Positions 40,790-48,159 of a stretch of 64,000 nucleotides of DNA are shown piece by piece. Origin of the DNA: Methylobacillus arboreus (GTDB taxonomy: Bacteria > Pseudomonadota > Gammaproteobacteria > Burkholderiales > Methylophilaceae). The stretch's first letter is position 1, and each line of letters opens with the position of its first letter. The stretch covers positions 558,001 through 622,000 of the forward strand of contig NZ_JAJAVC010000003.1 in assembly GCF_020532725.1 (NCBI RefSeq), written 5' to 3'. The position numbers and the translations under genes were made by a program. Under the pieces are notes generated by a model. The model was not told where the DNA came from. It was given only the letters and a program-made list of their open reading frames with translations, and searched no databases.

Positions 40790-42562
40790 ATGAACTATGG
40801 AAATCTTGTAGCAAGATTGAAGGGTGCATTTAAGTTTGCACCATTTAACACTGACAATTTTACAGGACAAACATCTGTAGACTCGGGGTCGGAGTTTGTT
40901 CAAGTTTTTGATAAAACGAAGATTTATACAAGAGATGCTTATAGATCCCCTTTAAAGGCCATTGGAATTCCGGGAAATTTTATTGAGTCTGCAACTTCAG
41001 GCACAGTCGTGGCTACTCCAACACCGGCCCCTCAATTGCCACTGCCTAAATTTAAAGGCAAGCCAGCTAAGAAAGTTGATATCCTCGTAGGCGTGCCCTT
41101 TTATATGGATGAGGTGCAGGCTAATTGGCTTATTAAGGGTGCTGCGAATGTATGGTCGGATGATTCATGGAATTTCGAGAGTACAGATGGCCTGGCAACC
41201 CTTCGGAACTATGACATTGACTCTTCTTTTAGTAGAGGAACGAACGTGCTTTTGAATAATGATCGTAACCTTGTCTATACTGCTAATCCGCCAATGGGTC
41301 AGAACTGGGTTCCTGCAGGACATGCTCCTAACCCGGCAGGAGATAATGAGTATTGGTTGAAAAAACCCGCTCTTAGCTATGATCCTGAGCGTCATAGAAA
41401 CACCGGGCATGGTCATGGCGATAGCAAATTCATGCTCGCTAAAACACTAAAGGATTTAGCCGATGTCGGGGTGGATTACATCAGAGTTCAGCAACGCACC
41501 AATCCGCCATTATTGGCGGACGGCGAAAGGTGGGAAGTGCCTGAAACAAACTATAGCTATTTTACTACGGTGATCTTGAATGATTTGCCTAGCGATTTAG
41601 TAGGGCCAAACGGTATTCAGCCTGTTTTTTGGATTCAATCTACCGGATACACTGCATCAAGAGGAGGTTGGAATAAGGACTCCAGTTACACAACAGCGGA
41701 AACTTCTATCGATAATACGACAAATCATAGATTGTATCGCGTCAGGGGGGGGCAAGCGGTGTCTCCTAATGAACCATCACCCAGTAACAACCCTACAAAA
41801 TGGGAACTTGTACCAATGCCTCCTGAGTGGGTTAATTTGGCATCTGTCTATGCTAACTCTTTGTATAGAAATAAAGTTATGTCATTTATGCATACACCTG
41901 CCGCAAATTTTTCAGATCGAACACCGAGGCGACTTGCACTTGTGTATGCCCACGAAGGCGGTCAATTAGGTGGAACCGATACTATTGGCTTTAATACTTT
42001 TCGATTCTGGCTTCGTGAGTTCTCTGCAAAACTGGTTGTGGATTCTGGCGGGTTTTTTGAAGGAGTTGCTTTCCTTGCTCGAAACTCTATTGCACCTACT
42101 GTTGCGGACGGGGTAACTTATTCAAATGGTTGTATTTCATACGATGATGATTGGAATGCGGCTCGTATATTGCTTTTGCGGGGTGATTATGAGGGTTGGG
42201 GCGCATCTTTTGCAGAAACGCAGAAGCCCCGTTTAGAACGATCCATGCAAGGACTGTATGATAACTTCGGAACCTTTAACGGGAACATGGCAAATGGACA
42301 GTCTCGCCGTGTTTATGTAGTACCAGCGTCTCTTGTTTCAGTAGCGCCTCACCCTTCAGGTTTTTACTACCCTGGACATAGTCCAGAATTGTTCTCCAAG
42401 TTTATTGCGAGAGCAATCGTTCGTATTCAGGCCGGTAATGGCTACCCTATACTTGATCTAGCGAATGCTGGCGAGCTTGCAGAAATGGGAGCTGGTATGT
42501 ATGTGAACAACCTTAATTTTTACGCATACCTTGACGCGGCGGCGGAGAACCTGCTGGAATAG
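40790..42562 (+). CDS. Large protein of unknown function
   Basis: A 590-residue protein from the ATG at 40790, chosen because GGGAG lies eight bases before it; the frame is open back to 40745. No signal peptide or membrane segment. Residues about 65-85 form a Pro/Ala/Lys linker (TPTPAPQLPLPKFKGKPAKK). After it comes a domain with aromatic- and Asn/Asp-rich motifs (SDDSWNFESTDG, HRNTGHGHGDSKF, YAHEGGQLGGTD, GCISYDDDWNAARILLLRGD). The end is LANAGELAEMGAGMYVNN. I recognise no family. It starts beside tRNA-Leu and is AT-rich like an acquired gene. The radical SAM gene is convergent with it, 126 bases away. Confidence 0.75.
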   Translation: MNYGNLVARLKGAFKFAPFNTDNFTGQTSVDSGSEFVQVFDKTKIYTRDAYRSPLKAIGIPGNFIESATSGTVVATPTPAPQLPLPKFKGKPAKKVDILVGVPFYMDEVQANWLIKGAANVWSDDSWNFESTDGLATLRNYDIDSSFSRGTNVLLNNDRNLVYTANPPMGQNWVPAGHAPNPAGDNEYWLKKPALSYDPERHRNTGHGHGDSKFMLAKTLKDLADVGVDYIRVQQRTNPPLLADGERWEVPETNYSYFTTVILNDLPSDLVGPNGIQPVFWIQSTGYTASRGGWNKDSSYTTAETSIDNTTNHRLYRVRGGQAVSPNEPSPSNNPTKWELVPMPPEWVNLASVYANSLYRNKVMSFMHTPAANFSDRTPRRLALVYAHEGGQLGGTDTIGFNTFRFWLREFSAKLVVDSGGFFEGVAFLARNSIAPTVADGVTYSNGCISYDDDWNAARILLLRGDYEGWGASFAETQKPRLERSMQGLYDNFGTFNGNMANGQSRRVYVVPASLVSVAPHPSGFYYPGHSPELFSKFIARAIVRIQAGNGYPILDLANAGELAEMGAGMYVNNLNFYAYLDAAAENLLE

Positions 42563-42688
42563 TACATTTTCGCACTCCTGATAGTGCCGTAGCCAAGCAC
42601 ATATGCAATGTTAGGTTTAGGATTGCACTGAACCTATCGAAGTCACTACAACCATCGAGTCGTTGCAGGGGAATATGTGCGTTTGCAA

Positions 42689-43756
42689 TTAATTCCTAAT
42701 ATGCCTAATAACTAAAGAAATATAGTCTTTTATTCCCCTGCTGAAAATGAATGAGCAATGTCTTTGGCAGCTTGTCATCATTTTTCGATGTATTATAGCG
42801 TTATTATTCTTAATGATTGAGTCAATTGAATCATAATTTAAAATGTTGCCAATAGTCTCATCGTATCTTTCGCACAATTTAATTTTTCCATCAGACATGA
42901 TAAAGATATTTTGCATGGATGTGCTACAAAATCTTCTTTTCTCGATTGATCCTTCAAAGTACTTAGTCCACGATTTTAAATTTGAAATTGAATTAAGAAT
43001 AATCTTATTATTATTCTTAATTCTTTCCAATAGTATGTTTACTTGTTTATTAATTTCCTCACTCTGCTTTGGCATTAAACGGGCTGATCCATGATCCTCT
43101 GAAAAAACTAATACTGGTTGATAATGAATTCCACCAGCTTTCACAGATTGAGCAAAATCTGATAAATTACTAATTTCATTTATATTTTCACTTGTTATTA
43201 CTGTTTTGATTCCAATAAATGTTTTACTTCTCAATTTCTTTGCAATTTGAATCAATATATTAATATTTGTTTTTACTGATTCAACTCTATCAACTCCACG
43301 TATTTTTTTATATGTATCTTTATCAAGGCTATCTAATGAAACATGAACTGCGAATGGTTTATGTAGTAAGATATTTTCAGCCTTATTTTCGTTAAGAATT
43401 ATTCCATTAGTTACTATGGTGAATATAATATTAAGTTTGTTGCAATGACCGAGAATCAAATCAAAATCTGGGCGTAAAGTTGGTTCTCCTCCGACAAAAC
43501 TAATTTTTATGTTGGAGTTATGCTTCTTAAGTTTATTCAATGTGTCAATAACTTGTTCTGTAGTCATCTCGCCCGGTAACGGTTTTATTGTATAGGAACT
43601 GCACATTGCGCATCTTGAATTACATTGGGTATTGATTAGAAATACCGCATTAGAATACCTAACAGGTTCAATTTTGAAAAAGTAATATAATAAATTCTGG
43701 GATACTCCGTTAAAGTAGCTATGTGCTAATCTTGCAAAAGAAAACAGCTTATTCAT
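42689..43756 (-). CDS. Radical SAM protein with C-terminal cysteine cluster
   Basis: A 355-residue radical SAM enzyme. The iron-sulfur motif is CNSRCAMC at about residues 46-53, followed by the glycine-rich SFVGGEPTLRPD. The C-terminal part has cysteines in RRFCSTSMQNIFIMSDG, KIKLCERYDE and SCQRHCSF, spaced like a SPASM or twitch domain that binds further clusters. Such enzymes often modify peptides, but no small precursor gene is seen beside it. The gene is very AT-rich, with codon use unlike the rest of the window, which indicates recent transfer. The ATG follows AAAGGGG. Substrate unknown. Confidence 0.85.
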   Translation of the reverse strand: MNKLFSFARLAHSYFNGVSQNLLYYFFKIEPVRYSNAVFLINTQCNSRCAMCSSYTIKPLPGEMTTEQVIDTLNKLKKHNSNIKISFVGGEPTLRPDFDLILGHCNKLNIIFTIVTNGIILNENKAENILLHKPFAVHVSLDSLDKDTYKKIRGVDRVESVKTNINILIQIAKKLRSKTFIGIKTVITSENINEISNLSDFAQSVKAGGIHYQPVLVFSEDHGSARLMPKQSEEINKQVNILLERIKNNNKIILNSISNLKSWTKYFEGSIEKRRFCSTSMQNIFIMSDGKIKLCERYDETIGNILNYDSIDSIIKNNNAIIHRKMMTSCQRHCSFIFSRGIKDYISLVIRHIRN

Positions 43757-44940
43757 TTTTCCCCTTTCATTTTCTATATCTAATTATTTTTAGAGATTCA
43801 GTTTAGCCATTTTTTAGGATTTTATAAATAGTCTGATATACCTAATGATGGCATGAGTATTAGTCATGCCGTTTTATTCTTCGGATCAGTTCAAATGCAG
43901 TCAGCTTCTTGATTAGTCTTGTCTAGGCTATGGTTTTGTATCATAGAATGTAGGGTCTTCCAGCATGGTCTTTTCCCTGGTGCGCTTAAAAGTGTATTCA
44001 CTGTTTCACGCACGCTGAGTGGCCGTGTCGTCATTTTCCCTGAAATGGCACTCAGGCTCGAAAAATAGCTAGGCATGAAAAATGGAGGCAAGGCTGATCT
44101 ATGGCTTGCTGAAAAAGCATCTTACGACCTGTTATAGGTCAGATGATCATTCAAGCCAAAGATCAAGCCTGTATATCGGCTGCAAAGAGCAGCCAGCTAC
44201 TTGATAGCGATCAAGACCAAAGTACTAGCCCATCGCAACAGCATGAAAGAAACTATGTACCTGATGCGAATACCAGCCAATGCGGCCCGATCACACAATA
44301 GCTGTCTTGGTTCTTCCTTTCAGGTTTTTTAGATATAGGTGTTTGCATCAGTCCTGGAGAAGTTCTCACAGGGTTTGTTCCCTGTAATGGTACAAAGCTT
44401 TGCCATACCACAATGATTGGTCAGCCATTGAATGCATACCTTGCCTCTATTGTTAATGTGGTGTTTTGTGATGGTAATGCCAGTGTGAGGTCAGTGCATA
44501 GTATTCTTGCGCACTTAGAGGGATCATCTGGAGCCTCGTTAAAGTGCTTCATGAACAAAACTCGCGCATGTTTCGTCCTTATTTGGCACCTGACGGACAA
44601 TATATCGTGGTGAGTGACGTGCCCAATTGAAATGACTACAAGGGTAACTTGCATTTAATACCTGCTAGTTAGGTCAGCTATTTTCGATGCATAACAGATA
44701 GCTATTAATGCTAAATAGTTAGTGCAGCGAGATTATATATAACTATAAACTCATTTTGTAAGATGCTTTATTTAGGTTCCGAATGGGATTGTGAAGAAAT
44801 TTTTAATTATTTCAATATCGTTACTGGGACTAACTTGATTCAGTGACACAAAATCTAATAGCTTAGTCTGTTTGCCCTATTGTCCTGGAATGGGAAATGG
44901 TTATCCTCTTTAAATTAATAATTATTTGGGGAGAGAGAAA
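43757..44940. other. Gene-poor stretch, probably decayed
   Basis: About 1.2 kb without a supportable gene. A terminator-like hairpin, GGCATGA-N7-TCATGCC followed by GTTTT, lies at 43850-43875. Short frames at 43891-44091 (minus) and 44413-44613 (plus) lack ribosome sites and family likeness. About 44340-44415 reads FASVLEKFSQGLFPVMVQ, faintly like an IS4-type transposase start, but this is too short to call. The last 60 bases hold the AT-rich leader of the next gene. Confidence 0.4.
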
Positions 44941-45812
44941 ATGAAGAAAGCAGTTGTAACGTTGTTTTTACTGTCTGTCAGTAGCGTAGCGAATGCCACA
45001 ATGGTGGGAAGTTTCAATATCAGTGATTTCAGTATTAATTACGTTCGGTTTGCTGGAAATCAACAAGGCCCAAATGGGGGAATGTACTCAAGATATGAAT
45101 TGTTAGAGATCGCGAATATTGACCCCACATCGGTAAGTGGGAGTTTGTATTCCAGGTATTCGCCTCAAGCAGGGCAGGGTGGTTTGCCTCCTGCCAACTA
45201 CATTGACGTGAATGGTATACAGACCCAGATCGACCCTCTCTAAGCTTCCATGCCGATGGAATTCAATTAGATGCAACTGGATCTACTCCAACTCAACCTG
45301 GTAACTTCAACTCGAATTATGTAGTTGATGGTGCTAGCTTGAGTTTTGATGGAACCTTTAGTGGAAGTTTCACCAATGTCATACCTGGTCAGTTTTTAGA
45401 GATCAGCTTTAATTCTAATGGTTTTGGGATTGCCGACCCAGATCTGCCATTGGGTCGTGGCTTACAGTATTTCGAGATACAGTTTAAACTCTTTGGTGAT
45501 TATGAACTGTATGCAATTAACCCTTGGGGTAATGAGCTGAACCCGTGGAATATGTACGAGGGTGCTTATTACAATTTCAGTACTGGATGGACCCAATTTG
45601 AGCCCGGTGTCAGAGATGTGGAGTGGAACACTGATGTTCAATTCAGATATATACTCCCTGCCGATGTTTCAAGTTTACGATACGAGATTACTTACAGTTA
45701 TTGGATCAGGGAATTTGTACCTGCAGTACCAGAACCAAATACTTACACAATACTAGGACTGGGTCTGGGTTTATTAGGTTTTGCAGCACGTAACAAACGC
45801 AAGCTCAAGTAA
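44941..45812 (+). pseudogene. PEP-CTERM protein gene with a frameshift
   Basis: Starts at ATG 44941 after GGGGAGAGAG. A signal peptide (VVTLFLLSVSSVANA) and the segment MVGSFNISDFSINY parallel the paralogue at 39221. The first frame ends at 45243. The second frame, open from about 45225, runs to 45812 and ends with VPEPNTYTILGLGLGLLGF and AARNKRKLK, a full PEP-CTERM signal. A single-base shift near 45225-45240 explains both. The two halves together make about 290 residues. No exosortase gene is in the window. Confidence 0.85.
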
Positions 45813-45818
45813 AAGTTT

Positions 45819-45888
45819 TATGTAGTACTGACACAAGCCACCTTCGGGTGGCTTTTTTATTGTCTCAAATTTCCCTGATTTTGAGACG
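45819..45888 (+). repeat. Downstream repeat shared with the first PEP-CTERM gene, copy 2
   Basis: Matches 40017-40086 with a few substitutions. The similarity ends at GAGACG in both copies; after that, this copy runs into the lysis-gene remnant. Confidence 0.75.
45834..45860 (+). terminator. Terminator after the second PEP-CTERM gene
   Basis: AAGCCACCTTCGGGTGGCTT forms an eight-pair hairpin with a TTCG loop and is followed by TTTTT. Confidence 0.85.
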
Positions 45889-45902
45889 AGCCAATCTTTT
45901 AG

Positions 45903-46493
45903 GGTATGCCGATCATCCGCGTAATGTGGTGGATCTTCCAAAGCTTACTATCAAGTCCATGGCAGCAGGGCGCTATCAGGTCCTGGGATTACTATCGACG
46001 TAAGTTGAAATTGGTAGGCGGTTTTACGCCAGCCAACCAGAACAAGGTGGTTATTCAGCTGATCCGCGAATGCAAAGCGTTGACAGGCATCGAGGCTGGG
46101 CGAATTGTCCTACCAATTGTTTTGCTCTCTTTATTGTGGATGCGCAATGAATTTCTGGAGGATGAACTGGTATTCGCTCACAAGCTGCATTATGACTATG
46201 TGGCTCAAGTTTCAATTGGTGTCGCTGAGCAGCAAGCCACGTTGATAGAGCAAGCACGCCAGGCTGAAATTATCATGGACGAGACAAGAAAGAACCACTT
46301 GGCCACCATTTCTCATTTACAGGATTTTTACAATGAAAAAATCAAGGCTGATATTGCACCTCTTACTCGAACTGGTACTGACCTGCGTAGTCAGTTGCGC
46401 ATCGCCCTCGATGCCGAAGCCTATGTGGCCAGGCGACCAGCCGATCCTAACGGATATATTGAGCGGACTACCGGAGGCGGGGGGAAGCAGTAA
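45903..46493 (+). pseudogene. Lambda R-type endolysin remnant fused to Rz-like spanin
   Basis: One frame reads YADHPRNVVDLPKLTIKSMA then AGRYQVL. After a frameshift the next reads SWDYYRRKLKLVGGFTPANQ and then NKVVIQLIRECKAL. In lambda endolysin R these correspond to the DHPRKLV, STGAGRYQLLS and WWDAYRKQLGL segments in the same order. The endolysin end is lost, and the frame continues into a membrane segment (IVLPIVLLSLLW) and a coiled-coil helix (HLATISHLQDFYNEKIKADI), as in the inner-membrane spanin Rz. Both catalytic and start regions of the endolysin are missing. Confidence 0.7.
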
Positions 46494-46635
46494 TGCAGCC
46501 GGTGTTGGAGAGGATTGCAAAGCGCTCCAAGGGCAATATGGAGTCCTTGAGTTCGGATGCGCGATGACAACACAAGACTACAATACGCTAGCCATTAGGG
46601 CTGCAAACCTATGCAAAATTTATAATTGCAAATGA
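46333..46635 (+). CDS. Rz1-like outer-membrane spanin lipoprotein
   Basis: A 100-residue lipoprotein starting inside the Rz-like frame in the +1 phase, the classic Rz/Rz1 nested layout of phage lysis genes. The signal LILHLLLELVLTCVVSC ends in a lipobox (VVSC). It is followed by a proline-containing stretch (ASPSMPKPMWPGDQP). An AGGA ribosome site lies nine bases before the ATG. The usual Rz1 is shorter; the 40-residue cysteine-containing tail (CKALQGQYGVLEFGC) is also seen in longer Rz1 forms. It may be intact although its partner is damaged. Confidence 0.65.
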   Translation: MKKSRLILHLLLELVLTCVVSCASPSMPKPMWPGDQPILTDILSGLPEAGGSSNAAGVGEDCKALQGQYGVLEFGCAMTTQDYNTLAIRAANLCKIYNCK

Positions 46636-46802
46636 TTAATATTGGCGAGACCAATTTGCGAGTTTTTTCTTTCCAACATACTTATTGAATTCTTCTTTCA
46701 AGTTCGGCGGCCGAAAAACTTGCCGCATTCTATCTGCCCCAGTCCGCAAATAAGAAAAGCGTGCAATTGCTTTCAAATGCTCTGATTGAGGTGAAACTAA
46801 GG

Positions 46803-47228
46803 TTAAAAATCCAATTTAATTTCCAGAAATGCAACCAAATCCGAAAATCCCGTTGTTTGGGTCAACTCTGCATACATACTCAAATTGAGATGAAAGCGAA
46901 ACTTTTTCGATAGTTTCTTTAGTTGCAGATGCGAAACTTTTGATTTGAAAGTTTTGTCCCAATCAGTATGCAAACCAAATTCTTTGAAATTTTCAATGAA
47001 ATTACTCAAAGTTTGATTGGTTTGTGGGGAAAATCTTATAGATGTTATTTTTGGTGCAATTAAACAAGTATGTCTAAAATATAAAGCTTTGGATATTTTG
47101 GAGGAAAGTATTGCTAATGCATCTATAAACTCTGGGGAAAGTGTTTGGGTGGGATCAAATGGATATAAACCACCGAATCCATACATTGCTAGAGAGTGGC
47201 ACCTCGCGTTTACCAGTCTTGCTATCAT
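46803..47228 (-). CDS. Hypothetical open frame beside the integrase remnant
   Basis: A 141-residue open frame on the minus strand, AT-rich and rich in Lys, Phe and Ser (SKISKALYFRHTCLIAPKIT). Its first 25 codons overlap the integrase remnant in another phase, so the true start is unclear and it may be the tail of a broken gene. No integrase C-terminal motifs (H-x-x-R, Tyr) are present. No family recognised. Confidence 0.3.
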   Translation of the reverse strand: MIARLVNARCHSLAMYGFGGLYPFDPTQTLSPEFIDALAILSSKISKALYFRHTCLIAPKITSIRFSPQTNQTLSNFIENFKEFGLHTDWDKTFKSKVSHLQLKKLSKKFRFHLNLSMYAELTQTTGFSDLVAFLEIKLDF

Positions 47229-47884
47229 GGCTCACTTGGCAGACTCTATTTTCTATATTCACCATCGGCCATTTCAAGCGGGTCATTTCCTTCAGCCTCA
47301 TCCCCGTTTCGATAGCAAAGAGCATGATGGCACCGACCCTTGATGTGCCTGTTATCGGTGGCTCATCAACATAATAGCCGCAGCTATGCAGCATAATGAT
47401 CTCTTCGGTTAAGAGCACATCCCGGGAGGGTGTGGGAGGGGGGGATTTCTTTGAAGGGGTTATGGGTGAGCCACTTCCATTCCTTGACGGCCATAGAACA
47501 GGCGTTGCTCAGAATATTCCATTCGCGGCGGACAGAGGCATCAGCAACTTCCTTGCGCCGCTGGTTCCGCCAGGCTGTCATATGGCTGGAATTGAGTTCG
47601 CGTAGATTGACCTGGGCTACAGGGTATTTCTTTAAAAGCGCAATGGGGAGCTTTTCCCAGCGCTCCCCACGCTTGTTGGGGCTGACTTCCTCTGCATAGC
47701 GGTCAAGTAGGTCAGCAAAGGTTTTATTCGGGATGGCCCCGCTCTTTCCTGATATTATGTCTGCTTCGTGGCTTGAAGCTTAGGCTGTCGCCTCGGCTTT
47801 GGTGGGAAAGGTTCCGGAAACGAATTGTCCCTTGATTCGGATCTGGACTCGCCAGGATGAGCCGCGTTTTTGATAGGTCGCCAT
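47155..47884 (-). pseudogene. Tyrosine recombinase (integrase) pseudogene next to tRNA-Leu(CAG)
   Basis: From ATG 47884 the frame gives MATYQKRGSSWRVQIRIKGQ and FVSGTFPTKAEATA, a typical phage integrase arm-binding start, then an in-frame TAA near 47781. It resumes with SGKSGAIPNKTFADLLDRY and MTAWRNQRRKEVADASVRRE, and shifts frame in a G-run near 47440. It ends in ETGMRLKEMTRLKWPMVN and VCQVSHDSKTGKREVPLSS, which hold the first catalytic Arg and the Lys region. The HxxR and Tyr part is absent. It lies at the 3' side of the tRNA. Confidence 0.85.
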
Positions 47885-48028
47885 TTGGCACACTCTTTGG
47901 TGCAAAATTGGCACAGTTTAGTCTAAAAAATAGCGGGAAGCATAGGAAATTGGGGGAAGCTGTTAGCAAAAAAACCAGCACTCTCGGGCTATAAGCCTTC
48001 AAATCACTGGTTATCTGTATTGTTGGGA

Positions 48029-48115
48029 TGGTGCCCAGAAGAGGACTCGAACCTCCACAGTGTTACCACCACTAGGACCTGAACCTAGCGCGTCTACCAA
48101 TTCCGCCATCTGGGC
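48029..48115 (-). tRNA. tRNA-Leu (anticodon CAG)
   Basis: 87 bases including an encoded CCA. The acceptor ends GCCCAGA and TCTGGGC pair. The D arm is GGCGGAATTGGTAGACGC, the anticodon stem CTAGG/CCTAG holds the loop TTCAGGT, a long variable arm GTGGTAACACT is present, and the T arm is GGAGGTTCGAGTCCTCT. The anticodon is CAG. Confidence 0.95.
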
Positions 48116-48159
48116 ATCGATTAACAATCGAGCCGCGCATTCTATAGGAAAGTTATACT

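Noticed and set aside
44340-44415. Possible start of an IS4-type transposase (FASVLEKFSQGLFPVM)
   Set aside because: Only about 18 residues look familiar, with no terminal inverted repeats; too weak to call.
44413-44654. Short frames on both strands in the gene-poor stretch
   Set aside because: No ribosome sites, no family likeness and overlapping each other.
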